From positions 1 to 64,000 of the forward strand of contig JAJDUU010000034.1 in NCBI GenBank assembly GCA_022826485.1: DNA of 64,000 nt. The letters are read 5' to 3'. The position numbers were made by a program, and so were the translations under genes. The notes under the pieces are model-generated. The model ran no database searches and was not told where the DNA came from. It saw only the letters and a list, made by a program, of their open reading frames with translations. Shown here piece by piece: positions 40,362 through 50,337 of the stretch (position 1 is its first letter; each line of letters starts with the position of its first letter). Origin of the DNA: Chloroflexota bacterium (GTDB lineage Bacteria; Chloroflexota; UBA11872).

Positions 40362-41612
40362 TCAGTTGCGGCCGCGGATGTAGGCCTCGAACTCGTCGCG
40401 GAAGCGGCTGACCGCGCCGCGCACCGGCTGGTGCGCGAAGTGCCCCAGTCCGCAGAACGACGCCATCATGCTGGCGCCGAGCTCCTCCAGCAGGTCAAGG
40501 TCGTCCATCGTGCCCTGGCCGTGCAAGATGCGCTCGCAAATCTGGACCAGATTCGGCGTGCCCTCGCGGCAGGGAATGCAGAAGCCGCAACTCTCGTCCT
40601 CGAAGAACAGCGCGTCGCGATAGGCCACGTCGACCATGCAGGTCGTGTCGTCGAATACGACCACGCCGCCGGTGCCCATGATCGTGCCCAAGGCGGCCAT
40701 GGATTTGGGTTCGAGCGCCGCGTCGAGCTCGGCCGGGGTCAGGGGCGCCGACGACGCTCCGCCGGGCTTGAATCCCTTCAAGGTCCGTCCCTCCGGAACC
40801 CCGCCGCCGTGCTCCATGATCACCTCGCGGGCACTGACGCCCAGGGGCAGCTCGACGCAGACCGGGTTCACGACATTGCCCGAGAGGCAGTACATCTTGG
40901 TGCCCGCCGCGTCGCCGATGCCAAGGTCCTTGAACCACTCGGCGCCGTTCATAACGATCGCCGGCGCGGCGGCGAGCGTCTCCACGTTGTTGATGGCGGT
41001 TGGCAGGCCCCACACGCCGAAGTTGGTGGGGAAGGGCGGCTTGAACCGCGGGTTGCCGCGCTTGCCTTCCAGGGAATTGAAGAGCGCCGTCTCCTCGCCG
41101 ACGATGTAGGCGCCGGCGCCGCGCCGGAACTCGACCTCGAGATTGAAGTCGCTCCGGCCGCAAATGCCCTGCCCGAGATACCCGGCTTCGTAGGCCTCGC
41201 GCAGGGCGGCCTTGACTCGCTCGTGCGACAGGCCGTACTCGCCGCGAATGTAGAAGTAGCCGCGCTCGGCGTTGGAGGCGTACGCGGCGATGATCATGCC
41301 CTCGATGGTCATGTGCGGGTCCAACTCGAGGGACAGGCGGTTGACGTAGGTGCCCGGCTCGCTCTCGTCGGCGTTCACCACCACGTATCGTGGCGTCTTG
41401 GGGTCCTTGCGCACGAACTCCCACTTGAGACCGGTTGGGAAGAAGGCGCCGCCGCGGCCGGTGAGGTCGGACGCCTTGATGAGGTCGGTCACCTCCTCGG
41501 GAGTCATCTCCTTGAGGACGCGCTCGAGAGCTTCATAGCCCCCGGCCTCGCGGTAGCTGGCCAACGTCCAAGACTCCGGACGGCCGAAGTTGCGCGTGAC
41601 GACCAGCTCCAT
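40362..41612 (-). CDS. nuoF: NADH dehydrogenase subunit F-like flavoprotein (51-kDa)
   Basis: This 416-residue NADH-binding, FMN and [4Fe-4S] protein has GRGGAFFPTGLKWEF (FMN/NADH glycine loop), NADESEPGTYVNR (NADH), GAYIVGEETALFNSLEGKRGNPR (FMN) and the cluster ligands CGFCIPCREGT plus SFCGLG. It forms an overlapping pair (ATGA) with nuoE. No other complex I genes are adjacent, so it may serve complex I encoded elsewhere, a soluble NAD-dependent formate dehydrogenase or a bidirectional hydrogenase. Confidence 0.94.
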   Translation of the reverse strand: MELVVTRNFGRPESWTLASYREAGGYEALERVLKEMTPEEVTDLIKASDLTGRGGAFFPTGLKWEFVRKDPKTPRYVVVNADESEPGTYVNRLSLELDPHMTIEGMIIAAYASNAERGYFYIRGEYGLSHERVKAALREAYEAGYLGQGICGRSDFNLEVEFRRGAGAYIVGEETALFNSLEGKRGNPRFKPPFPTNFGVWGLPTAINNVETLAAAPAIVMNGAEWFKDLGIGDAAGTKMYCLSGNVVNPVCVELPLGVSAREVIMEHGGGVPEGRTLKGFKPGGASSAPLTPAELDAALEPKSMAALGTIMGTGGVVVFDDTTCMVDVAYRDALFFEDESCGFCIPCREGTPNLVQICERILHGQGTMDDLDLLEELGASMMASFCGLGHFAHQPVRGAVSRFRDEFEAYIRGRN

Positions 41613-42142
41613 CAGCCCGCGCCGTTCCGAATGCCGTCGAGCAGGTCGGGCACGTCGTCGGGCATCACCGGTCCGTGCTGGTCCAGGTTTACCAGCATGG
41701 CCGGCTGCATGTCGCACAGGCCCAGGCAGGAGACCACTTTAAGGGTGAACTGGCCATCCGGGCTGTTGTGTCCGTGCCGCACGCCCAGCGCGTCTTCCAG
41801 CGCGCCGATCAGCTTGGGCGCGCCGGCCAGGTGACAGCTCAAGTCGCGGCACACGCGCAGCACGTTGGGCGCCTGCGGCTCCAGGGAGAACATGGTGTAG
41901 AAGGTCACCACGCCGAAGACCTGGCTCTCGGGAATATTCAGCTCCTCGGCGATCATGGTGATGGCTTCGGGCGGCACGTAGGAGAACAACTCCTGGGCCG
42001 CATACAGCGCTTCGATCGACGAACCGGGCAGCTCCTTGAGGGGCTGCAGCTGCTCCCGCAGCGTCTCGAGCTTGGGTCGCTCGGCCTCCGGCAAGGGCTG
42101 GCGTCCGGGCGGCGTCTCGAGCTCGGTGTGGTGAATGGCCAT
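41612..42142 (-). CDS. nuoE: NADH dehydrogenase subunit E-like [2Fe-2S] protein (24-kDa)
   Basis: This 176-residue thioredoxin-like ferredoxin has the four cluster ligands as CRDLSC and CLGLC. YVPPEAITMIAEELNIPESQVFGVVTFYTMF is the standard N-terminal helical part. I chose the ATG at 42142; a GTG at 42202 would add 20 residues. It is the first gene of the E-F pair and diverges from a small hypothetical gene. Confidence 0.93.
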   Translation of the reverse strand: MAIHHTELETPPGRQPLPEAERPKLETLREQLQPLKELPGSSIEALYAAQELFSYVPPEAITMIAEELNIPESQVFGVVTFYTMFSLEPQAPNVLRVCRDLSCHLAGAPKLIGALEDALGVRHGHNSPDGQFTLKVVSCLGLCDMQPAMLVNLDQHGPVMPDDVPDLLDGIRNGAG

Positions 42143-42285
42143 GCGATAAGGGCGCGCGTCGGCGCGATTGTTCACCTGGAAAATGGCGGGTGAGTTTAGC
42201 ACCCATCCTTGCGGCGGCTGGTGACGGACGCCCCCGGCCGCCAGTGGAAAACGCGTGGTGCTAGCGTGGCGCGTGGGGAGGCCCT

Positions 42286-42498
42286 ATGGCACTGACGGAA
42301 CGGCAAGCCCGCGAGCTGCGCAGCCTGGTGGCGAGCTGGAATCGCGCCTCGATGGCGGTCGGCAACCTACTGCGCGACGGCGCCGTCACCACGGAGGGCA
42401 TCGACATGCAGGCGCTGCGCGACGCAACCGACCGGCGCGCCCAGGCGGAGCACCTGCTGGTCAACTTCTGGATCAGCGCCGCGCAGGACGAATCCTGA
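42286..42498 (+). CDS. small helical hypothetical protein
   Basis: The 70-residue product is predicted to be mostly helical, with charged and hydrophobic residues alternating (LTERQARELRSLVASWNRAS...LRDATDRRAQAEHLLVNFWI). No domain recognised. It begins at ATG with a GGGAGG-like stretch about eight bases upstream and lies 55 bases before folC on the same strand. Codon use is like its neighbours, so a real gene is likely. Confidence 0.6.
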   Translation: MALTERQARELRSLVASWNRASMAVGNLLRDGAVTTEGIDMQALRDATDRRAQAEHLLVNFWISAAQDES

Positions 42499-42553
42499 CG
42501 CCGCCAGCCGGCTGACGGGCGCCGCATGGTCCAGCGGATGGAGCAACCAGGCG

Positions 42554-43921
42554 ATGGGTGACGCGACGCGCCGGTCGAACGCGCCGGTCGGTGAGGCGGA
42601 ATTGGCGGCCGGCCGCGCGGCCGCTGCCTACATCAACGGCCTCATCCGCGGTCCTGCCGGCCCCACGCAGGCCCGCGCGCCGGGAGATCAACGTCAGCGA
42701 GGACGGGAACGATTGGCGCGAATGCGGCGCTTCCTGGATGCGCTCGGCAACCCGCAAGCCAGGTTGCCCGTGGTGTTGGTGGCGGGAACCTCGGGCAAGG
42801 GGTCGGTGGCGGTCAAGATCGCCGAGGGGCTCCGGGCGGCCGGCTATCTGGCCGGTCTGCACGTCACGCCGTATCTGCAAACGCCGCTGGAGAAGTTCTG
42901 GCTCGATGGGCAGTTGGCCCGGCCCGGCGAGCTGGCCGACCTGGCGGCGTGGGTCCGACCGGTCGTCGAGCGCGCCGATCCGCGGCAACCGCCGACCTAC
43001 GGCATGGTCTGGGTGGCGCTGACCTTCGAGTATTTCCGCCGCGCCCGTGTGGACGCGCTGGTCCTCGAGGTCGGCGCCGGCGGACGCTTCGACCTCACCA
43101 ACGTCTGCGAGCCGCTGCTCAACGTGATCACCACGGTCGGGATGGACCACGAGAAGAGCCTGGGCCCCTCGCTGGCCGACATCGCCTGGCACAAGGCCGG
43201 AATCGCGCGAGCCGGAGTGCCCACGGTCATCGGCAAGATGCCGGCGGAGGCGCGGGAGGTGGTCATCGACGAGGTGCAGCGTGTCGGAGCGCCTCTCATC
43301 GAAGCCCCGACGACGTCGCCAAACGACTTCCGCGCCACGAATGACCGGCTGGCGTTCGCAACTCTGGAGGCGCTGGCGGCGAGCGGATTCGGTCGCATCG
43401 ACCGCGCGGCCCACGACGCCGCGCGTGCCGCCGCGCTTCCCGGTCGCTACGAACGCATGCCGTCCGGCGACGGCCCGTCCGTCATCCTCGACGGCGCCCA
43501 CAATCCCGACAAGGCCCGAGCCCTGGCCAACCTGTGGCGGCGGGAGTGTCCAGCCGAGTCCGGCGTGCTCGTGGCGGGCACGGTGGGCTACCGGTCGCCG
43601 GCTGCCGTCCTGACGCCACTGTGGCCCGCGGTAAAGGCGTGGATCGCCACCGAGCCCCGGGTGCTGGGCAAGCCGCCCACGCCGGCGGCGGTCGCCGCCC
43701 AGGCCGGCAGAGACGCTGGGTCGCCGCCCGCCGCCGCCGAACCGAACCCGCTGCGGGCCCTGGACCGTGCATTGGCCATCTGTCCGCCCGGCGAGCGCGT
43801 GCTCGTGGCGGGGTCGTTGTATCTGGTGGGCAACGTCCGGTCGCGCTGGTATCCCACCGAGGAGATCGAGCGCCAGCGCACCATGTGGCCGCTGCGCCAT
43901 ACTGCGCCCGACCATGTATGA
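42554..43921 (+). CDS. folC: folylpolyglutamate synthase-like Mur ligase
   Basis: This 455-residue ATP-dependent ligase of the FolC/MurC superfamily has the P-loop VAGTSGKGSVAVKIAEGL at about 75-92, HVTPYLQTPLEKFWLDG, LEVGAGGRFDLTNV, NVITTVGMDHEKSLG and SVILDGAHNPDKARAL. It probably adds glutamates to folates and may also make dihydrofolate. The centre (about 365-400) has a Pro/Ala-rich insert. The stop overlaps the DUF2203 start by eight bases. Confidence 0.92.
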   Translation: MGDATRRSNAPVGEAELAAGRAAAAYINGLIRGPAGPTQARAPGDQRQRGRERLARMRRFLDALGNPQARLPVVLVAGTSGKGSVAVKIAEGLRAAGYLAGLHVTPYLQTPLEKFWLDGQLARPGELADLAAWVRPVVERADPRQPPTYGMVWVALTFEYFRRARVDALVLEVGAGGRFDLTNVCEPLLNVITTVGMDHEKSLGPSLADIAWHKAGIARAGVPTVIGKMPAEAREVVIDEVQRVGAPLIEAPTTSPNDFRATNDRLAFATLEALAASGFGRIDRAAHDAARAAALPGRYERMPSGDGPSVILDGAHNPDKARALANLWRRECPAESGVLVAGTVGYRSPAAVLTPLWPAVKAWIATEPRVLGKPPTPAAVAAQAGRDAGSPPAAAEPNPLRALDRALAICPPGERVLVAGSLYLVGNVRSRWYPTEEIERQRTMWPLRHTAPDHV

Positions 43922-44348
43922 CGAACCCGAAGCGCTCCACGGCGACGAACCCGAAGAGCCGGAGCTTCGCCGCTACACGCTGCGCGAGGCCAACGAGCTG
44001 CTGGTCGAGGCGCGGCCGGTGCTGGCGAAGCTACGTCGCATCTGGCTGGAGGCCGACCCGGACCGCCAGGCCTTCGAGCGCGTCCAGGAGTCCGACGCGG
44101 GCGCGGTGGACGTGAGCCTGGCCCACCAACGGCTCATCGCCGGGCTCTGGGACGTGCAGCCGTTGGTGGCCTGGTTGCGCGCCCGCGACATTCTGCTGCG
44201 CGACCCCGCCACCGGGCTGATCGACTTCCTCTCCGAGATCGACGGCGAGGACTGCTACCTCTGCTGGCGCCTGGGTGAGGAGGACATCGCCTACTGGCAC
44301 GGCACCGACGAGGGCTTCGACAACCGCAAGCCGCTGCCCGGCGTCTAG
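43914..44348 (+). CDS. DUF2203 family protein
   Basis: This 144-residue acidic protein has RRYTLREANELLVEARPVLAKLR and the family end GEDCYLCWRLGEEDIAYWHG...GFDNRKPL, which is the DUF2203 signature. The function is unknown. The start overlaps folC, and recQ follows two bases after the stop, so these three genes are probably one transcript. Confidence 0.88.
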   Translation: MYDEPEALHGDEPEEPELRRYTLREANELLVEARPVLAKLRRIWLEADPDRQAFERVQESDAGAVDVSLAHQRLIAGLWDVQPLVAWLRARDILLRDPATGLIDFLSEIDGEDCYLCWRLGEEDIAYWHGTDEGFDNRKPLPGV

Positions 44349-44349
44349 C

Positions 44350-46221
<1,872 letters not shown>

Positions 46222-46244
46222 TCGGAGGGATTTCGTCGGAGTGG

Positions 46245-46435
46245 ATTCCCGCCTCCGGAGACCCTTGCGTAATCCCACCATCATTCCCGCGAAGGGAGAC
46301 CTTTGCGTAAACCCCTCCGTCATTCCGGCGGAGGTCGGAATCCAGTCCGGTCGAACCTGGAAGCACACCGGATGCTCGGCGTCGGGCGAGTCTCAGACCC
46401 GCCCCTAAAGACTCTTTTCAAAGGTCTCCATAGGC
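46245..46435. repeat. dispersed intergenic repeat block
   Basis: About 70 bases (from GAGACCTTTGCGTAAACCCC near 46297) are nearly identical to 58732-58802, differing at one base. They are followed by the GGGCGAGTCTCAGACCCGCC palindrome-like element and an 'AAAGGTCTCC' tail. It fills the 293-base gap between recQ and relB. No gene is seen. Confidence 0.85.
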
Positions 46436-46514
46436 GGCATCCCGTCTCCCGAGTTCCTGCCGTCGCCTGCGATACGCTGCATACTTGTATTCACTGCATT
46501 CAGGGAGAGCGTTC

Positions 46515-46742
46515 GTGGCGACATCAATCCGCTTGGCTCCGGAAACCGAGCAGCGGCTGCGCTTCCTCGCCGCCCAAACCGGACGCTCCAAGGCCTACTA
46601 CCTGCGTGAGCTCATCGAAAACGGCATCGATGACCTCGAGGACTACTACCTGGCCGCCGACGTGCTCGAGCGCGTGCGCCAGGGGCGGGAGCGGCTGCAT
46701 CCGGCCGCGGACGTGAAAGCCGACCTTGATCTGGACGGTTGA
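46515..46742 (+). CDS. RelB/CopG-type antitoxin
   Basis: This 75-residue antitoxin has a ribbon-helix-helix N-terminus (ATSIRLAPETEQRLRFLAAQTGRSKAYYLRELIENGI), which should bind the operator and repress the operon. The acidic C-terminus would neutralise the toxin. GTG start with GGGAGAG about eight bases upstream. It overlaps the RelE-like gene by 17 bases. Confidence 0.9.
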   Translation: MATSIRLAPETEQRLRFLAAQTGRSKAYYLRELIENGIDDLEDYYLAADVLERVRQGRERLHPAADVKADLDLDG

Positions 46743-46992
46743 GTACACCGACACGGCGCTACGAGAACTCCGCAAGCTCGACCGCCGCATGGCGCGTCGC
46801 GTGGTCGAGTACCTGGACGAGCTCGTGGCGGTCCTCGACGACCTGCGACAGCGCGGCAAGGCCCTGACCGGTCCCATGGGCGGCCTGTGGCGCTATCGCA
46901 TCGGGCGATGCCGTTTCATCTGTGACGTTCAAGATCAGGTGCTGCGGGTTCTGGTGCTGCGGGTGGCCGGACGCGATCAGGTCTATCGTTGA
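46726..46992 (+). CDS. RelE/ParE-family toxin
   Basis: This 88-residue RelE-fold protein has VEYTDTALRELRKLDRRMARRVVEYLDEL and then GLWRYRIGRCRFICDVQDQVLRVLVLRVAGRDQVYR, which includes the conserved basic and tyrosine residues of the ribosome-dependent mRNA interferase. The start is a TTG inside the antitoxin gene. Intact length and motifs suggest it is active. Confidence 0.9.
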   Translation: MIWTVEYTDTALRELRKLDRRMARRVVEYLDELVAVLDDLRQRGKALTGPMGGLWRYRIGRCRFICDVQDQVLRVLVLRVAGRDQVYR

Positions 46993-47070
46993 CCCGCCGA
47001 ACTGCAACCTCGCCACAGCTTGACGCGTCAACACCCAAACGCCTGAGCCACATTCAGACTCAGCGAGCTT

Positions 47071-47163
47071 GGAGGAACCGCGTCGTTAGTCTCGCGCGGC
47101 CGCCTGCTAAGCGGTTACCGGGGGTGCTCCCCTCGGTCGTGGGTTCGAATCCCACCTCCTCCG
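47071..47163 (+). tRNA. tRNA-Ser(GCT), degenerate 5' half
   Basis: The anticodon stem-loop (47099-47115) with anticodon GCT, a long variable arm, a perfect T arm (GTGGG-TTCGAAT-CCCAC) and a 3' acceptor strand CTCCTCC are canonical for tRNA-Ser. The 5' acceptor GGAGGAA pairs at six of seven positions. The D arm is abnormal: its loop (TCGTTAGTCT) lacks the conserved GG and there are three bases before the anticodon stem. It may be a decayed tRNA, or a 3' tRNA fragment left by integration (attachment-site remnant). The 3' end of a minus-strand antitoxin-like gene overlaps it. Confidence 0.5.
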
Positions 47164-47441
47164 CCGGCAGCATCGCCGCGTCCTAGCGCGGGTCCTCGCC
47201 GCGCAGCATTGATGTCCGCGACTATCGCCTCGATCTCGCGGTCGTCGAAGTCTCCCAATGCGCCCAATAGGGATAGCGCGCCAGGCAGCGCATGACCTGC
47301 GCGCGCAATGTCGTTGAGCGCGGCGCGAATCAGACTGCCGTCGCCCGGATCCTCCTCCGCGCAGGCTTCGAGGTATAGGCGAGCGTCCTCTTTGCTCCGC
47401 AGGTGATCCGCCAGATCCCAACGGGTGAATGTCTCAGCCAT
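47115..47441 (-). CDS. addiction-module antidote-like protein, C-terminus overlapping tRNA
   Basis: The 108-residue frame begins MAETFTRWDLADHLRSKEDARLYLEACAEE and GDGSLIRAALNDIARA, like the N-terminus of HigA-type 'antidote' proteins (TIGR02684 style), but the HTH part is missing and replaced by a short acidic helix. The last 20 residues (GGGGGIRTHDRGEHPR) are antisense translation of the tRNA-Ser. That means the original 3' end was lost when the tRNA-containing sequence arrived, or the reverse. Confidence 0.55.
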   Translation of the reverse strand: MAETFTRWDLADHLRSKEDARLYLEACAEEDPGDGSLIRAALNDIARAGHALPGALSLLGALGDFDDREIEAIVADINAARRGPALGRGDAAGGGGGIRTHDRGEHPR

Positions 47442-47511
47442 GGGTCACTTCCACTTCAGCACCAGCTCTGCTCGGTAGCCGAGCGTCGGACAATTGACTG
47501 TCAGCCTGGCG

Positions 47512-47805
47512 TCATTGCGCCGGAGCAAGGATAGGCTCCACGCGAATCTCATCCGACCGCTTCAGCGCTTGCGCCATATCGTAAGCGGCTTGCAGCTGGT
47601 ACCACGTGGCGGCGCCGCCACCGAAGGCCTTGTCCAGGCGGATGGCCATCTCGGGTGAGATCCCGGATCGACCGTTGACGGCGTCCGACAGCTGCTTGCG
47701 GCTGATGCCGAGCCGCCTGGCCGCCTCCGTGACGCTCAGGTCCAGCGGCTCAAGGCAGTCGAACCGCACCGACAGTCCCGGATGCGGCAGATTCTTCATC
47801 GGCAT
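47512..47805 (-). CDS. HigA-type XRE antitoxin
   Basis: This 97-residue HTH protein has [41 protein letters not shown] (helix-turn-helix) and the typical C-terminal [13 protein letters not shown]. HigA antitoxins repress their operon and neutralise HigB. No HigB is adjacent, so it is an orphan here. The start at 47805 (MPMKN) is chosen because a pseudogene copy at 56216-56509 begins identically. It lies 34 bases downstream of the aspartic protease gene on the same strand. Confidence 0.88.
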   Translation of the reverse strand: MPMKNLPHPGLSVRFDCLEPLDLSVTEAARRLGISRKQLSDAVNGRSGISPEMAIRLDKAFGGGAATWYQLQAAYDMAQALKRSDEIRVEPILAPAQ

Positions 47806-47839
47806 GTGTCCGTGTCGATATGCGCCGGGCAATCGGCCG

Positions 47840-48196
47840 TCAGACCATCAGCCCTTCGACGGGCACGAGCCGCTTGGCCACCGGGTTGACGCCCATGAAC
47901 ACTCCTTCGAGCGCCAGCGCACCGAGCAATGGCAGGGTTCCCTCTTCGTTGAACAGCACGAGGGTAACGACCTCACGCCCTTCGATCCGCACCCATGTCT
48001 GCCCAACGTCCATACGCCGAACCTCGCCCTGCCCGAACTGAAAGCTCTGACGGGTCAGCGGCTCCACGCCCAATTCACGCAGCACGGACCCAGGGACCGA
48101 GGTTATCGACGCGCCCGTGTCTACCAGCGCGTCAAGCGTCGTCCAACGCTCGCGGTCCTGGTCGCCGATGCCGATCGGGATGCTGAGCGTTCCCAT
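47840..48196 (-). CDS. retropepsin-like aspartic protease
   Basis: This 118-residue single-domain aspartic protease has the active site [15 protein letters not shown] (D-T-G) and a second hydrophobic motif [18 protein letters not shown]. It would dimerise to form the catalytic site. Such small clan AA proteases are common in bacteria that carry toxin-antitoxin clusters and are of unknown biological role. It probably shares a transcript with the HigA-type gene. Confidence 0.85.
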   Translation of the reverse strand: MGTLSIPIGIGDQDRERWTTLDALVDTGASITSVPGSVLRELGVEPLTRQSFQFGQGEVRRMDVGQTWVRIEGREVVTLVLFNEEGTLPLLGALALEGVFMGVNPVAKRLVPVEGLMV

Positions 48197-48286
48197 GTGT
48201 TGATGGTGTCAGACGATGCACAGGCCAGCAACCCTGCGACACCGCGTCGGCGGGGCGACCGATAGGCACTTCGCGTTGAGGCCAGG

Positions 48287-49306
48287 CTACGCCTTGTAGC
48301 AGGCCGCCAGCTGGCCGGAGCCCTTGTCTTTGAGCGGCGGGTGGTCGTTGTCGCGGCAGTGGTCGTCGGCGATGGGGCAGCGGTCGTAGAAGCGGCAGCG
48401 GGGCGGCGGGTCCACCGGCATCGAGACGCCGCCCGCGATTCGGACCGGGGCGCGGGTGACGGTTGGGTCGGGGATCGGGACGGCCGATAGCAGCGCCTGG
48501 GTATAGGGGTGCTTGGGCTGCTGCAGCACGGCCTCGGTCTCGCCCATCTCCACGATCTTGCCGAGGTACATCACGGCGATGCGGGAGCACATGTAGCGGG
48601 CCACGGCCAGGTCGTGGGTGATGTAGAGGTAGCTGATGCCCAGGCGGTCGCCGAGGCTCTGCATCAGCTGCATGACGCCGGTTCGGATCGAGACGTCGAG
48701 CATCGAGGTGGGCTCGTCGGCGACGACGAAGATCGGCTCGATGACCAGCGCCCGCGCGATGGCGGCGCGCTGCCGCTGCCCGCCCGACAGCTCGTGGGGA
48801 TAGCGGAACAGGTAGGTCGCCGCAGGCGTGAGTCCGACCAGCTCCAGCATGCGGGACACGCGCTCCAGGCACTCGTGCGGCGCGCAGGCGTTTTGGACTT
48901 TCAGCGGCTCGGCGACGGTGTCGAAGATCGTGCGGCGCGGGTTGAGCGACTCGTAGGGGTCCTGAAATATCATCTGCGCTCGGCGTCGAAAGGCCTTGAG
49001 GTTCGGCCCGCTGAGGTGGGTGATGTCGGTTGCCGCTCCGGCGCCGTCGTCGAAGAGCACGCGACCGTCGCTCGGCTCGGCCAGCCGTACCAGGAGCCGG
49101 CCGGTCGTCGTCTTGCCGCAGCCCGACTCGCCTACGAGGCCAAAGCTCTCGCCGCGCGCCAGCTCGAACGAGACGCCGTCCACGGCGTGAACGAAGCTGT
49201 GGTTGCGCTCGAACAGGCCGCCGGAGACCGGAAAGCGTTTCCGGAGGTCCTCGACCCTGACCAGGGGGCTGGTCCCGACGGCCGAGGCCGGTGCGGCGGT
49301 GGCCAT
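48287..49306 (-). CDS. oligopeptide ABC transporter ATPase (OppF-type)
   Basis: This 339-residue ATPase has Walker [18 protein letters not shown], signature ELSGGQRQRAAIARAL and Walker B FVVADEPTSMLD. The C-terminal OppF extension has a CxxxxxxC-type Fe-S/zinc-like motif (CRFYDRCPIADDHC). ATG start, overlapping the OppD-like gene stop (ATGA). It is the last gene of the importer operon. Confidence 0.94.
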   Translation of the reverse strand: MATAAPASAVGTSPLVRVEDLRKRFPVSGGLFERNHSFVHAVDGVSFELARGESFGLVGESGCGKTTTGRLLVRLAEPSDGRVLFDDGAGAATDITHLSGPNLKAFRRRAQMIFQDPYESLNPRRTIFDTVAEPLKVQNACAPHECLERVSRMLELVGLTPAATYLFRYPHELSGGQRQRAAIARALVIEPIFVVADEPTSMLDVSIRTGVMQLMQSLGDRLGISYLYITHDLAVARYMCSRIAVMYLGKIVEMGETEAVLQQPKHPYTQALLSAVPIPDPTVTRAPVRIAGGVSMPVDPPPRCRFYDRCPIADDHCRDNDHPPLKDKGSGQLAACYKA

Positions 49307-50328
49307 CAGACCGCCTCTCCGTCCAGGGGGTGCCAGCAGTCGGCCCAGTGCGAGCCGGAGCGCACCGTGGGCGGCTCCTCCGAGCGGCAGACGTCGGTGG
49401 CATAGGGACAGCGCGGGTGGAAGCGGCAGCCGGGAGGCGGCGCGAGCAGGTTGGGAGGCTCGCCCGAGAGCATCCCCAGCTCGTGCTTGGGGCCGGTGAC
49501 GCTGGGAAAGGCCGACATCAGCGTCTGCGTATAGGGGTGGATCGGGCGATGGAAGACGTCCACCGTCTCGCCCCACTCGACAATCCGGCCGGCGTACATG
49601 ACGCCGACGGTGTGGCTGACTTCGGCGATGACCGCCATGTCGTGCGAGATATAGATCAGGCTCATGTTCAGAGCCTCTTGGACCTTCCGCAGCTCCTTGA
49701 GGATGCGGTCCTGCACGATGACGTCGAGCGCCGTGGTCGGCTCGTCGGCGATCAGGAGGTCCGGCTCGCAGGCCAGGGCCATGGCGATGCCGGCGCGCTG
49801 CTTCATGCCGCCGCTGTACTCGTGGGGATAGCGCGGGATGAAGCCAGGGTCGAGGCTCACGAGGTCGAAGAGCTCGCGCACGCGCTCCATGGAGATTTCC
49901 GGGGTTGACCTGATGTGCGCGTCCAGGGCCTCGATGATCTGGTCGCCGACCCGGTAGACGGGATTGAGCGCGTTCATGGCCGCCTGGAACACCATGGCGA
50001 TGTGGTTCCAGCGGTGCTCCCGCATCTCGTCATCGGAGAGCGGGGCGAGGTCGGCGCCGTTCAGCAGGATCTTGCCCCGGATGAGGCGGGCGTTCTCCGG
50101 CAGCAGCTTGAGCAGGGCCATGGCGATGGACGACTTGCAGCAGCCGGACTCGCCGACCAGCCCGACGGATTGCCCCCGCTGGACCGCGAAGGAGACCCCA
50201 TCGACGGCGCGCACGTCGCCCGCCCGCGTCGCGTAGTACATGGCGAGGTCCTCGACGGCGAGCACCGGATCGGGGCTGGCGAGGCTGTTCGTCGGCTCGG
50301 CGACCGTTGGTTCGGCGTTGCTGTCCAC
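49306..50328 (-). CDS. oligopeptide ABC transporter ATPase (OppD-type) with altered Walker A
   Basis: This 340-residue ATPase has signature [16 protein letters not shown], Walker [13 protein letters not shown] and the OppD C-terminal CxxxCP motif ([14 protein letters not shown]). The P-loop reads GESGCCKS at 59-66: the invariant glycine before the lysine is a cysteine (residue 64, codon at 50137-50139). OppD/OppF usually work as a heterodimer, so a crippled site on one subunit could be tolerated. Ten bases separate it from the sulfite-oxidase-like gene. Confidence 0.92.
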   Translation of the reverse strand: MDSNAEPTVAEPTNSLASPDPVLAVEDLAMYYATRAGDVRAVDGVSFAVQRGQSVGLVGESGCCKSSIAMALLKLLPENARLIRGKILLNGADLAPLSDDEMREHRWNHIAMVFQAAMNALNPVYRVGDQIIEALDAHIRSTPEISMERVRELFDLVSLDPGFIPRYPHEYSGGMKQRAGIAMALACEPDLLIADEPTTALDVIVQDRILKELRKVQEALNMSLIYISHDMAVIAEVSHTVGVMYAGRIVEWGETVDVFHRPIHPYTQTLMSAFPSVTGPKHELGMLSGEPPNLLAPPPGCRFHPRCPYATDVCRSEEPPTVRSGSHWADCWHPLDGEAV

Positions 50329-50337
50329 GGCGGTTCG

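Noticed and set aside
47115-47164. Conserved GGGGIRTHDRG peptide as a protein motif
   Set aside because: It is antisense translation of a tRNA-Ser 3' half, a well-known artefact in bacterial annotation.
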